A stretch of 64,000 bases of DNA. Source: Maritimibacter sp. HL-12. Lineage in GTDB: Bacteria > Pseudomonadota > Alphaproteobacteria > Rhodobacterales > Rhodobacteraceae. Positions 47,509 to 56,400 of this stretch are shown piece by piece (position 1 is the stretch's first letter; each line of letters starts with the position of its first letter). The notes beneath the pieces were generated by a model. That model had not been told where the DNA came from, did no database searches, and worked only from the letters and a program-made list of their open reading frames with translations. The stretch is from positions 620,001-684,000 of the forward strand of contig NZ_FXBQ01000001.1 of NCBI RefSeq assembly GCF_900177545.1, given 5' to 3'. A program made the translations under genes and the position numbers.

Positions 47509-48506
47509 GCGTCGACGAGGTCTCCTCCCCGGCAGCGGCAAAAAGCCTGAACCGCTCGGGGCGGCGCACGGTGGTCATTCACGCCGACGCTGGGTGGAGC
47601 GGGGCGGTTCGCGCCGGGTCCGACGGGTTCTGGCCCAAGCTGGTCGGAGAACTCGCCCATCAGGGTGTCGAAACCCGCCTGGTGAAAGCCCGCTCGAAAC
47701 CAGCCGAAATCCTGCGCGAACCCGGCGCGGAACATGTGCACGTGATGATGGGCGACATGCCCGGCTACGGCCCCGATACCTTGCACGTCGATCAGGGCTA
47801 CATCACCGGCTTCTGGTATCTCGATGAAATCGGGGTGTTCTGGAACTCGTCGCTGCGTCTCACCCAGTTCTGCCCCGAGCGGGTGCATCGCGGGCACGCG
47901 GAGTATTTCTTCAACGGCGTAACCGGCTGGATGCTGCGCGAGAATGTCTCCAAGGCACCGCAGCCCGAGCGCATGCCCGACATGCTCGAACCCGCACACG
48001 CGGTGGTGTTCACGCAAGAGATCGAGGGCTTGCGCAACCGCGCGCATCACCTCAGCAACGAGCAGATGATCCGCACCACCGCGGAATTCGACCGGCGCAG
48101 GCTGGTCTACGTCAAACTGCACCCGAGGCAATCGAAAGCGGCCCGACGCGACCTGATGGCGGTGGCGCAGGATTACCAGAACGTGCGGGTATCGGAGGCC
48201 TCGTTGCACGATCTGATCGCGGCCGCGCAGGTTGTGGTCACGCAGAACTCCAGCGCCGGTTTCGAGGCGTTGATGCAGAAGAAGACGGTGGTGACCTGCG
48301 CCAAGTCCGATTACCGCCACGCCACGCTCACCGCCAAATCCGCGGGCGACCTGCGCGACGCGCTCGATTACGGGCCAGACGCGATGGAGGGCTTTCCATA
48401 CGAAAAGTTCTTCTACTGGTTCCTCCATCGCAACCTTCTGGAAGAAGCGAAAGACAATTTTGCCGAGCGGGCCGTGGCGCGGATTCGGGAAAAAGCCTAC
48501 CTCTGA
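47454..48506 (+). CDS. Capsule polysaccharide biosynthesis-like protein (KpsS/Kdo-transferase type)
   Basis: This 350-residue protein has RRTVVIHADAGWSG at the start, DTLHVDQGYITGFWYLDEIG, LVYVKLHPRQSKAARRDLM and VVVTQNSSAGFEALMQKKTVVTCAKSDYRHATL, the pattern of capsule synthesis glycosyltransferases. The C-terminal RNLLEEAKDNF region closes the domain. The ATG at 47454 overlaps the SH3 gene by 55 bases; later starts are possible. Confidence 0.8.
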   Translation: MDGEAGFVGRAGARGFRLGVDEVSSPAAAKSLNRSGRRTVVIHADAGWSGAVRAGSDGFWPKLVGELAHQGVETRLVKARSKPAEILREPGAEHVHVMMGDMPGYGPDTLHVDQGYITGFWYLDEIGVFWNSSLRLTQFCPERVHRGHAEYFFNGVTGWMLRENVSKAPQPERMPDMLEPAHAVVFTQEIEGLRNRAHHLSNEQMIRTTAEFDRRRLVYVKLHPRQSKAARRDLMAVAQDYQNVRVSEASLHDLIAAAQVVVTQNSSAGFEALMQKKTVVTCAKSDYRHATLTAKSAGDLRDALDYGPDAMEGFPYEKFFYWFLHRNLLEEAKDNFAERAVARIREKAYL

Positions 48507-48573
48507 TCCCGACACGCTTGCCCTCGCACCCTCCCCGGCGCTATCAGCAGCCCCGAACCTGGGGGCGAGGCAG

Positions 48574-49479
48574 ATGCGCGAGAAGACCACGATGAATCTC
48601 TCGGCCGGGCTCGCCTCGGTCACCGTGGCCACCTTGCTCGTGGCCCTGAAGCTCTGGGCACTCGGCGAAACCCATGCGCTCTCGATCGCCGCCTCGCTCG
48701 CCGACAGCGCGATGGACCTGATGGTGTCGCTCGGCGGTCTGGCCGCGATTGCCTATGCCGCCCGTCCGGCCGATGCCGACCACACTTATGGCCACACCTC
48801 CGCCGAAGACCTCGCGGCCCTCGCCCAGTCGGTCTTCATCCTCGTCTCCGCGGGGGTGATCGGCTGGGCGGCGGTGGAACGGTTGCTGGCCGACGCGCCC
48901 GAACCGCTGATGCAGCAGGGCCGGGGCATGGTGGTGATGGCAATCTCCATCGGCCTGACCCTCGGCCTCGTGTTCTGGCAACGCCATGTCGCCCGGCGCA
49001 CCGGCTCGCGCGTGGTGAAGGCCGACAGCCTGCATTATCTTGGCGACCTGCTGCCCAATATCGGCGCAATCCTGTCGCTCTGGGCCTCCGCAGCCCTCGG
49101 GCTGAACCAGATCGACAGCGTGGTCGCCCTGGGTGCCGGGGCGATGCTCGCGGTCGGCGCGCTGCGGATATTCCGGGGGGCATGGGATGCGCTGATGGAT
49201 CGTGCCGCCCCCGAAGAGGTGGTGGCGGGGATCAAGGCGGTGATCGGCGGTTTTCCCGGTGTGGAAGGGTTTCACGACCTCAAGACGCGCACCGCCGGCT
49301 CGAAGCTTTTCGTCACCGTTCACATCGAGCTTGATGGCGAGAAATCGTTGAACGAAACCCACGCCACCGCCGCCGCGTTGCGCCGCGCGATCCTGTTTGC
49401 CTATCCCGACAGCGACGTGATGATCCACCAGGATCCGGTCGGCGTGCCCCCCCACCCCGACGATCCGTCGCGAAGCTGA
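48574..49479 (+). CDS. Cation diffusion facilitator (FieF-like)
   Basis: This 301-residue metal exporter has six membrane helices. Metal site residues are in SIAASLADSAMDLM (Asp) and DHTYGHTSAEDL, with the second pair in LHYLGDLLPNIGAI. The C-terminal cytosolic domain GVEGFHDLKTRTAGSKLFVTVHIELD is typical. It exports Zn, Fe or Mn; the metal is unknown. Confidence 0.9.
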   Translation: MREKTTMNLSAGLASVTVATLLVALKLWALGETHALSIAASLADSAMDLMVSLGGLAAIAYAARPADADHTYGHTSAEDLAALAQSVFILVSAGVIGWAAVERLLADAPEPLMQQGRGMVVMAISIGLTLGLVFWQRHVARRTGSRVVKADSLHYLGDLLPNIGAILSLWASAALGLNQIDSVVALGAGAMLAVGALRIFRGAWDALMDRAAPEEVVAGIKAVIGGFPGVEGFHDLKTRTAGSKLFVTVHIELDGEKSLNETHATAAALRRAILFAYPDSDVMIHQDPVGVPPHPDDPSRS

Positions 49480-49501
49480 TGCTGCCCCGACTTGCCGAAG
49501 A

Positions 49502-49551
49502 CACGCCTCCGGCGTGACGCTCCCCCGAGGCCTTTCCCGACCCGGGAAGGA
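49502..49551. other. Convergent gene junction with two hairpins, possible bidirectional terminator
   Basis: Between the CDF gene and the acyl-CoA dehydrogenase lie CACGCC-TCC-GGCGTG (49502-49516) and a second inverted repeat near 49528-49550 (arms CTTTCCC and GGGAAGG). No long T run is present, so termination may be weak. Confidence 0.35.
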
Positions 49552-51144
49552 TCAGGCCGCGGTGATCTCGGCGAGATCGGCTTCGGCGCGGGCGGCCTGC
49601 CGGGCGACGACGGCGGCGGCACGGGTAAGGCGCGCCGGGTCGGGGTGGTGCTCCGCCGCGGCGGCGATGCGCGCCCAGACCGCCTGTTCGAGCACCCGCG
49701 CGGTGAGCCGCAAAAAGGGCGTGGCCACCGGCCCCGGATCGGGCATGGTTTCGAGCCGGGCGCGGGCAGCCTGCCACGCCGCGTAAGCGCGCGTGAGTCC
49801 CGCGGTTGGCTCGGTCGCCTCGATCAGCCGGGCAAAGGCGTCGAATGCGGCGCCGTTTTCGAGCCGGAGCAACCGCCCGGCAAGCGCCATCGCGTGGATG
49901 CCGTTCGCACCCTCGTAGATCGCGGCGATGCGCACATCGCGGTAGATCTGGCTCAGGCGGTATTCTTCGAGGTAGCCATAGCCGCCGAGCACCTGCATCG
50001 CGGTTTCCGCCGCGCGCATGCCCGCTTCGGAGCAATGCGCCTTGACCACCGGGGTGAGGAACTCGACGAGCCAGGGATCGTCGCCCGCCTCCATGGTCAC
50101 CAGCGCGAGATGCGCCATCGCCCGCCCGCCCAGCGCGGCGGCGTCGATCTCGGCGAGCATGCGGGCGACGTCGCCGTGCCGGTCGATGCTGACGGGGCCG
50201 GAATCATCGCGGCCCTGCACCCGTTCGGCGGCGTAAGCGGCGGCGATATCGTAGGCGCGGGCGGCATGGGCGATGCCCTGAAGGCCTACGTCGATCCGGG
50301 CGTGGTTCATCAGGGTGAACATCGCCTTCAGCCCCTCGCCCTCGCGGCCCACAAGCTCGGCCTCGGCCCCGTCGAAGGCAAGCTGGCATGTGGGCTGGGC
50401 GTGCAGGCCCATTTTCTCCTCGATCCGGGTGACGCGCACCGCGTTGCGGCTGCCATCGGCGTGCTCCGAGAGGCAGGCGAAGAGCGAAAGCCCCTTGACC
50501 CCCTCCTCCGCGGCCCCCGTGCGGGCGAGCACGAGGTGGAAGATGCCTTCCGATATGTCCTGATCGCCGCCGGAGATGAAGATCTTCTCGCCGGTGATCC
50601 GCCAACCCGCGCCATCATGCTCGGCCCTTGTGCGCACGCGGCCAAGATCGGACCCGGCACCCGGCTCGGTCAGGCACATCGTGCCAAGCCAGCGCCCCCC
50701 GGCCATCGGCGGGATGAAGCGGGCCTTTTGGTCGTCGCTGCCGAAGGCCATGATCGTGCGGATCGAGCCGGGCACGAGGTTGACCAGCATGTTGAAGGCC
50801 TGTGAGGCGCCGGTTTCAATCTCGGAGACGATCGCGCCGATCACCCCGCCAAGCCCCTGCCCGCCGTAGGCTTCCGGCGCGGTCAGGCTCGTCCAGCCCT
50901 GCTCCACGAAGGCGTCGTAGGCGGTCTTGTAGCCCTCGGGCAGACGCACCCGCCCGCCCTCCAGCCGCGCACCCTCGCGGTCGCCCGGCTCGTCGATCGG
51001 GGCGATCACCCCTTCGGCAAAGGCGGCGAAATGCGCGGCGATCTCGCCCGCGAGTTCGGCGTCGTAGTCGGCGAGCCGCGGTGCGCCGACCACGTGGTTG
51101 AGGGTGAAGAGGATATCGTCGACGGGGGCGGAAAACGGTTTCAT
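49552..51144 (-). CDS. Acyl-CoA dehydrogenase
   Basis: This 530-residue flavoprotein shows TAPEAYGGQGLGGVIGAIV, LGTMCLTEPGAGSDLGRVRTRA, and ITGEKIFISGGDQDISEGIFHLVLARTGA. The C-terminal catalytic part has AMQVLGGYGYLEEYRLSQIYRDVRIAAIYEGANGIHAM. The long N-terminus and DmdC-like size place it with the larger dehydrogenases. It is the last gene of the catabolic operon and should introduce the C2-C3 double bond in an aromatic or side-chain acyl-CoA. Confidence 0.9.
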   Translation of the reverse strand: MKPFSAPVDDILFTLNHVVGAPRLADYDAELAGEIAAHFAAFAEGVIAPIDEPGDREGARLEGGRVRLPEGYKTAYDAFVEQGWTSLTAPEAYGGQGLGGVIGAIVSEIETGASQAFNMLVNLVPGSIRTIMAFGSDDQKARFIPPMAGGRWLGTMCLTEPGAGSDLGRVRTRAEHDGAGWRITGEKIFISGGDQDISEGIFHLVLARTGAAEEGVKGLSLFACLSEHADGSRNAVRVTRIEEKMGLHAQPTCQLAFDGAEAELVGREGEGLKAMFTLMNHARIDVGLQGIAHAARAYDIAAAYAAERVQGRDDSGPVSIDRHGDVARMLAEIDAAALGGRAMAHLALVTMEAGDDPWLVEFLTPVVKAHCSEAGMRAAETAMQVLGGYGYLEEYRLSQIYRDVRIAAIYEGANGIHAMALAGRLLRLENGAAFDAFARLIEATEPTAGLTRAYAAWQAARARLETMPDPGPVATPFLRLTARVLEQAVWARIAAAAEHHPDPARLTRAAAVVARQAARAEADLAEITAA

Positions 51145-51145
51145 G

Positions 51146-52021
51146 TCAGTCCATCAGCCCGAGCAGGCGGGCGGCGTTGTTCTTGAGGATGTCGGGGCGC
51201 AACTCGTCCTTGATGTCGATGGTCTCGAAGGCGGCGAGCCATTTCTCGGGTGAGATCATCGGCCAGTCGGAGCCGAACAGCACCTTCTTCTTCAGGATCG
51301 AGTTGGCGTATTTGACAAGGATCGGCGGGAAATACTTCGGGCTCCAGCCCGAAAGGTCGATATAGACGTTGGGCTTGTGCTGGGCCACGCTCAGCGCCTC
51401 CTCCTGCCAGGGAAAGCTCGGGTGCGCGGCGATGATCTTGAGGTCGGGGAAGTCCACCGCCACGTCATCGAGATGCATCGGGTTGGAGTATTTCAGCCGC
51501 ATTCCGTTGCCGCCGGGCATGCCCGACCCAACGCCGGTTTGCCCGGTGTGGAACAGCGCGATGGCACCCTCGTCCTCGATCGCTTCGTAGAGCGCATAGG
51601 CCATGCGATCATTGGGGTAAAAGCCCTGCATCGTGGGGTGAAACTTGAAGCCCTTGATGCCGAAATCCCGCACCAGCCGCCGCGCCTCGCGCACCCCGAT
51701 CTTGCCCTTCCACGGGTCGATCGAGGCGAAGGGGATGAGCACGTCATCGTTCTGCGCCGCCAGCTCGGCCACCTCCTCGTTGCGGTAACGCCGGTAGCCG
51801 GTTTCGCGCTCGGCATCGACCGGGAAGATCACCGCGGCGATGTTCTGCGCGCGGTAATGCGCGGCGGTTTCCTGCACCGTGGGCGGATGCTCCCAAGGCG
51901 CGCCGAAATACGTCGCCATGGTGCTTTGCAGCTCGTCATAGCCATCGTCGGTGTGGCAACCGCAGGGCTCCTCGGCGTGGGTGTGAATGTCGATCGCGCG
52001 GATCTTGTCGAGGTCGATCAT
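51146..52021 (-). CDS. Amidohydrolase-family TIM-barrel hydrolase
   Basis: This 291-residue protein has DIHTHAEEPC (metal-binding HxH), FKFHPTMQGFYPND, IALFHTGQTGVG, IIAAHPSFPWQ and LFGSDWPMISPEKWL. These are the metal ligands of the decarboxylase-like amidohydrolases. In hydroxycinnamate degradation clusters of other bacteria such enzymes hydrolyse a beta-ketoacyl-CoA intermediate, and that role is plausible here. The ATG overlaps the thiolase stop by ATGA. Confidence 0.88.
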   Translation of the reverse strand: MIDLDKIRAIDIHTHAEEPCGCHTDDGYDELQSTMATYFGAPWEHPPTVQETAAHYRAQNIAAVIFPVDAERETGYRRYRNEEVAELAAQNDDVLIPFASIDPWKGKIGVREARRLVRDFGIKGFKFHPTMQGFYPNDRMAYALYEAIEDEGAIALFHTGQTGVGSGMPGGNGMRLKYSNPMHLDDVAVDFPDLKIIAAHPSFPWQEEALSVAQHKPNVYIDLSGWSPKYFPPILVKYANSILKKKVLFGSDWPMISPEKWLAAFETIDIKDELRPDILKNNAARLLGLMD

Positions 52022-53211
52022 GATACCCTCATCAATACGGCCATGGCGGAATCGCCGGCGGCGCAGCCCTGGAACAACCCGATGCCGCCGCCGCGGATTT
52101 CCAGCTCCTCGATCATCTCGATCATGCCGCGCAACCCGGTGGGGCCTTGCGGGTGACCCCAAACGAGGGAGGAGCCGTAGTTGTTCATTGTGCGCCAGTC
52201 GAGGCCGAAGGCGCGGGCGAAGGCGATATCGTTCACCGCGAAGGGGTTGTGCGACTTGATCGTGGTGACATCGGACATCGAAAGCCCGGCGCGCTCCAGA
52301 ACGCGGCGCGTGGCGAGGATCGGTGCCGCGGGCATGAAGCCCTTGTCTTCGCGCGCCTGTGCCACCGCGAGCACCTCGATGGAGGGGCCGCTGCCCGCGA
52401 TCTCGGCGGCGCGGCCCGCGCTGTCGGTGACGATCATCCCGGCATTGCCGTCGGCGGGGTGGGTCTGGCCGGCGAAGGTGACGCTGCCGCCCTCGCGAAC
52501 CGGGGCGAGGGCCGCCATCTTTTCCGGGTCGACCGGGTGCACGCCCTGGTCGCCCTCGATGCTGGCCACGGTCTTGCGAAAGCGCGCATCCGGCACGTCG
52601 AAGCTGGCTTGCATATAGCGGCGCTGGAAGGCGCGGCCATCGGCCAGCGCGTCGTGGTATTGCGCGTGGCGGTGCAGCACCACCTCGTGCTGCTCGGCGG
52701 TGGTGATCCCCTCGCGCCGCGCCACGTTCTCGGCGGTGTCGACCATCGCGCCCTTGGCCCAGGGGTCGTGGTTGAAACTGCCCAGCACCCAGTCTTCCGA
52801 CTGCCCGGTGCCGCCCGGTCCGGAAGGTGCGGGATAATAGACATGCGCGCCGTTCGAGGTGCGGTCGCCCGAGGCGATCAGCGCGGTTCCGGCGTTGCCC
52901 AGCGCGATCTCGCCCAGCACCGCGGACAGCAGGCGCGGGCCGGTGGCGCAGGCCTGGTTCATGGTGGGGCCCGGCAGGCCTTCGGCCCCGATCATCGCGG
53001 TGAACCAGGGCGTGGCGTAGAAGGCACCGGGCTGGATCACGGTGAGACCATAGGCGCAATGGTCGATCTGGTCGGGCGCGATCCCGCGTTCGGCCATCGC
53101 CTTCTTGGTCACGTGGGCTGCGAACTCGATCGAGTTGAGATGCGCGAAGGCGCTCTGCCAGCGCACGAAGGGCGTGGACCAATAGGCCCCGTAGGGAATG
53201 AAACCGGGCAT
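52018..53211 (-). CDS. Thiolase-family acetyl-CoA acetyltransferase
   Basis: This 397-residue protein has the active Cys in MNQACATGPRLLSAV, the His in TIKSHNPFAVNDIAFA, and GHPQGPTGLRGMIEMIEELEIRGGGIGLFQGCAAGDSAMAVL with the second Cys. It is the SCP2-type divergent thiolase. It may cleave a side-chain beta-ketoacyl-CoA; presence of both this and the amidohydrolase is unusual. Confidence 0.88.
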   Translation of the reverse strand: MPGFIPYGAYWSTPFVRWQSAFAHLNSIEFAAHVTKKAMAERGIAPDQIDHCAYGLTVIQPGAFYATPWFTAMIGAEGLPGPTMNQACATGPRLLSAVLGEIALGNAGTALIASGDRTSNGAHVYYPAPSGPGGTGQSEDWVLGSFNHDPWAKGAMVDTAENVARREGITTAEQHEVVLHRHAQYHDALADGRAFQRRYMQASFDVPDARFRKTVASIEGDQGVHPVDPEKMAALAPVREGGSVTFAGQTHPADGNAGMIVTDSAGRAAEIAGSGPSIEVLAVAQAREDKGFMPAAPILATRRVLERAGLSMSDVTTIKSHNPFAVNDIAFARAFGLDWRTMNNYGSSLVWGHPQGPTGLRGMIEMIEELEIRGGGIGLFQGCAAGDSAMAVLMRVS

Positions 53212-53220
53212 GGCGCGTCC

Positions 53221-55038
53221 TCAGATCGTGATCGTGGCCGGGTCGGCATCGTCGTAGAGCCGGTCGAGCAGGTTCTTGCGGTGATCGAGCACGCGGCGAT
53301 AGTTGAGATTGCCCTTGGCGGTCATCTCGCCCGCGCCCATGTCGGGCGGATCGGCCAGCACGAGGGCACGGGCAACATGGGTGGATGAGCCCCGCACCTC
53401 CTGCGCACGTTCCGCGAGGCGGCGGCGAATCTCGCTCTTGAGCATCTTGTCGGTGAGCGCTCCCTTGTCGGATTCGAACTTGAACCCCTCATTTTTCATC
53501 TCGGCAACGTTGGGGAATATCAAGATTCCGATTTCGCCCCGGTCAGCGCCCGTCACCACGATATCCTGCGCCAGCGGCCCGATGCAGGCGAGCATGTCGA
53601 GTCGAAGCTGGGCGGCGCGCACCCATGTGCCGGTGAGCAGCTTGAAGTCTTCCGAGATCCGCCCATCGAACCTCAGCCCCATGTCGGGCACGCCCGGCTC
53701 CACGAAGCGCATCGCGTCGCCGGTGAGGAAGAAGCCCTCCTCGTCGAAGGCCTCGGCGGTTTTCTCCGGGTTGTCGAGATAGCCGGTGAAGATGTTCGGC
53801 CCCTTCACCCGCACCTCGAAGCGGTCGGGCTCGGTCGCATCCGGGATGAGCTTGACCTCGACCCCGGTCATTGGCACGCCGACGATGCCGGACCGATCGG
53901 GTGGCTGGTGCTGGATGATCGCCGCCGGCGCGGTTTCGGTCAGGCCCCAGGACGAGGTGATCAGCGGGATCTCGCCGCGCTCGGCGCGGGCGAGCCTTTC
54001 GTATCCGGCCCAGACCTCCTGCGGCAGCGAAGCCCCGGCGTAGAAGATCATGTCGAGTTCCGAGAAGTAGCGGCGGCGCAGCTCGGCGTCGGCTTCGAGC
54101 GCCTTCAGCACCCCCGCGAAGCCCACCGGCACGTTGAAGCTCACGGTCGGGGCCACCATCGAGAGGTTCTCGATCGTGCGCCCGATCAGTGCGGGCACCG
54201 GCTTGCCATCGTCGATGTAGAGCGTGCCGCCGTTGGCGAGGATCATGTTGAAGTTGTGCGAGCCGCCAAAAACGTGGTTCCACGGCAGCCAGTCGACAAT
54301 CACCGGCGGGCAGGCCCCGATGAAGGGCAGCGCGTCGCGCAGCTGGGTCTGGTTGGCGCACATCATCCGGTGCGTCGTCGGCACGCCCTTGGGCGCGGAG
54401 GTCGAGCCGGAGGTGAGCAGGATCTTCACCACGCTGTCAGGTCCGATCGAGGCGTGCGCGGCATCGACATCCACCGTGACATCGCCCTTCAGGAGTGCCG
54501 AGAACGGGGTGACACCGGCGTGAGAACCGGGTCGCGAGGCGATGATCTCGACCCCGTCGAGCGCATCGAGTGCCAGCGCCTCAGCGTAGTGATCGGCATC
54601 GACCACGTAGGCCATTTTCGGCTTCACCAACTCGATGGCGTGGCGCAACCGGCCGTGGGCCCCGTGGATCAGCGCGTATTGTTCGGCCACCGGCACCACC
54701 GGCACGCCGACGTATTGCCCGGCAAGCGCCAGCAGCCCGTGATCGACGCCGTTGCCCGACATCACCAGGATCGGCGTGTGTTCGTTCAGCCCGCGGGCGA
54801 CCAGCGTCTCGCCGATTGCCCGCACCTGCTCCAGCGCCTGACCATAGCTCACTTCGTGCCAGCCGGCCCCGTAGCGCTCGGCGAGAAAAGTGCGCAGCGG
54901 CGTTTCGGCAGCCCACTTGTGAAGCCAGTCGCCGGTGGTGTTGGCAACCGGGCTCATCTCGTAACCCGACGTGTATATCAGGCTGCCATCGCGGCGTTCT
55001 TCCAGCCGCGTTGCGTGAGGGCGATACTTCGCGTTCAT
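53221..55038 (-). CDS. fcs: Feruloyl-CoA synthase-like acyl-CoA ligase
   Basis: This 605-residue adenylate-forming enzyme has ATP loop LLTSGSTSAPKGVPTTHRMM, VDWLPWNHVFGGSHNFNMILANGGTLYIDDGKP, MIFYAGASLPQEVW, and ITSSWGLTETAPAAII. The GLRFDGRISEDFKLLTGTWV region is the hallmark of feruloyl-CoA synthases. It activates an aromatic propenoic acid such as ferulate or coumarate to its CoA thioester. Its start overlaps the MarR gene by 1 base. Confidence 0.9.
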   Translation of the reverse strand: MNAKYRPHATRLEERRDGSLIYTSGYEMSPVANTTGDWLHKWAAETPLRTFLAERYGAGWHEVSYGQALEQVRAIGETLVARGLNEHTPILVMSGNGVDHGLLALAGQYVGVPVVPVAEQYALIHGAHGRLRHAIELVKPKMAYVVDADHYAEALALDALDGVEIIASRPGSHAGVTPFSALLKGDVTVDVDAAHASIGPDSVVKILLTSGSTSAPKGVPTTHRMMCANQTQLRDALPFIGACPPVIVDWLPWNHVFGGSHNFNMILANGGTLYIDDGKPVPALIGRTIENLSMVAPTVSFNVPVGFAGVLKALEADAELRRRYFSELDMIFYAGASLPQEVWAGYERLARAERGEIPLITSSWGLTETAPAAIIQHQPPDRSGIVGVPMTGVEVKLIPDATEPDRFEVRVKGPNIFTGYLDNPEKTAEAFDEEGFFLTGDAMRFVEPGVPDMGLRFDGRISEDFKLLTGTWVRAAQLRLDMLACIGPLAQDIVVTGADRGEIGILIFPNVAEMKNEGFKFESDKGALTDKMLKSEIRRRLAERAQEVRGSSTHVARALVLADPPDMGAGEMTAKGNLNYRRVLDHRKNLLDRLYDDADPATITI

Positions 55039-55520
55039 CAGTTCCTCCCGGTCTCGGATGCTTCGATCCTGTTCAGACAGGCGATCAGCGTGGTCTCCTC
55101 GCTTGCGCCGATCCCTTTCATCATCCGCGCCTCGTGGCCGCGCACCGCTTCCGTCGCGCGGGCGAGAAGCCGTGCCCCCTCGGCGGTAAGGCGCAGCGCA
55201 TAGGTGCGCCTGTCGGTCGGCACGCGGTCGCGGCTCACCAGATCGCGCCCCTCCAGCTCATCGACGATCACCACGAGGTTGGGGCGCTCGATCGCCAGCG
55301 CGGCGGCAAGTTGGGTCTGGCTCAGGCCCGGATTGTCGCCGACGATGGCAAGCGCGGAATAGGTGACCATGCGCAGTCCGAACGGTTCCAGTGTTCGGGT
55401 CACATCGGCCTGGATCACCATGAAGGCGCGCTTCATGTTGTAGCCGGTGAATTCGCGCAAGGTCGCGTCGGAGATCGTGGGCGCGGGCGGGGCCGGTTTC
55501 AGGGCTGCGTCACGGGCCAT
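55038..55520 (-). CDS. MarR-family regulator of the catabolic cluster
   Basis: This 160-residue winged-helix protein has LREFTGYNMKRAFMVIQADVTRTLEPFGLRMVTYSALAIVGDNPGLSQTQLAAALAIERPNLVVIVDELEGRDLVSRDRVPTDRRTYALRLTAEG, the standard MarR layout. It probably senses the aroyl-CoA product of the adjacent ligase, as CouR does. The ATG at 55520 has an AGAGGAG site; a start at 55535 overlapping the hydratase stop is possible. Confidence 0.9.
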   Translation of the reverse strand: MARDAALKPAPPAPTISDATLREFTGYNMKRAFMVIQADVTRTLEPFGLRMVTYSALAIVGDNPGLSQTQLAAALAIERPNLVVIVDELEGRDLVSRDRVPTDRRTYALRLTAEGARLLARATEAVRGHEARMMKGIGASEETTLIACLNRIEASETGRN

Positions 55521-55531
55521 GGCTACTCCTC

Positions 55532-56302
55532 TCATCGAAAACTTGGATCACGCTTCTGAAGGAAGGCTTGCAACCCTTCGAGCGCGTCGGGGCTGGTTTG
55601 CGTCAGCGCCGCACAGAGGCTTTCGGTAAACAGCCCGTCGGCCTTCGACATGTCTTCAACCCGGGCGATGGCCTGGATCATGATGTAGTTCGACAGCGGC
55701 GCGTTGGAAGCGATCCGGCGGGCGATGTCCTCGGCCATCGCCAGCGCCTCGCCCTCGCCCACGCTGTAATGCGCAAGGCCCAGCGCGAGGCCTTCGGCGG
55801 CGTCGTATTTCCGGCCCGTGAGCATCATCTCGATCATCCGGTCGGCCCCGAGGATGCGCCCGACCCGCACGCTCGCGCCGCCGCCGACGAAGATCCCCCG
55901 CCGTCCCTCGGGAAGCTGGAAGATCGTCGAGGGTTCGGCAATGCGCACATGGGTGGCGGTGGCCAGTTCCAGCCCGCCGCCGATCACCGCGCCAAACATC
56001 GCCGACACCACCGGCAGCCCGCCGAACTGGATCCGGTCCATGCTGGCGTGCCAGCCGCGCGAATGGCGCATCGTGCCTTCGGCATCACGCGCGACGTGCT
56101 CGGAAAGATCGAGACCGGAGCAAAAGTGCCCCGCCGTGCCGGTAAGCACCACCGCCTTCACGCCCGCAGGCGGCGCGGAGAAGAACCCGTCGAGCGCCGC
56201 CAGCAAGTCGTCGGACATGGCGTTGCGCTTGTCGGGCCGGTTCATCGTCAGCGTCGCGATGCCGTCATCGGAAAGCGCAATCTTGAGGATTCCGTCTGCC
56301 AT
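55532..56302 (-). CDS. Crotonase-family enoyl-CoA hydratase
   Basis: This 256-residue protein has NRPDKRNAMSDDLLAAL, the oxyanion-hole motif GHFCSGLDLSEHV, and AMFGAVIGGGLELATATHVRIAE with a catalytic Glu in FQLPEGRRG. It likely adds water to the CoA-activated side chain. The ATG at 56302 is favoured; an in-frame ATG at 56332 is also possible. It is the first gene of the operon after the operator-like AT-rich site. Confidence 0.88.
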   Translation of the reverse strand: MADGILKIALSDDGIATLTMNRPDKRNAMSDDLLAALDGFFSAPPAGVKAVVLTGTAGHFCSGLDLSEHVARDAEGTMRHSRGWHASMDRIQFGGLPVVSAMFGAVIGGGLELATATHVRIAEPSTIFQLPEGRRGIFVGGGASVRVGRILGADRMIEMMLTGRKYDAAEGLALGLAHYSVGEGEALAMAEDIARRIASNAPLSNYIMIQAIARVEDMSKADGLFTESLCAALTQTSPDALEGLQAFLQKRDPSFR

Positions 56303-56343
56303 CTGTGGTGTCGCTCCGCTTTCCGAGATCATTTTAAGTAACT

Positions 56344-56353
56344 ATAATTATAA
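56344..56353 (-). promoter_or_regulatory. AT-rich palindrome before the catabolic operon, candidate MarR operator
   Basis: TATAATTATA is a perfect 10-bp palindrome inside the 17-base run AACTATAATTATAACTC (56341-56357), in a region that is otherwise about 65% GC. It lies 42 bases before the hydratase start, between the TRAP permease stop and the operon. It could serve both as -10 region and as operator for the MarR protein in the same operon. Confidence 0.5.
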
Positions 56354-56400
56354 CTCATATCTATTTGGCGTGCCAACGCTACCCGGCCCCTCCTGCACGG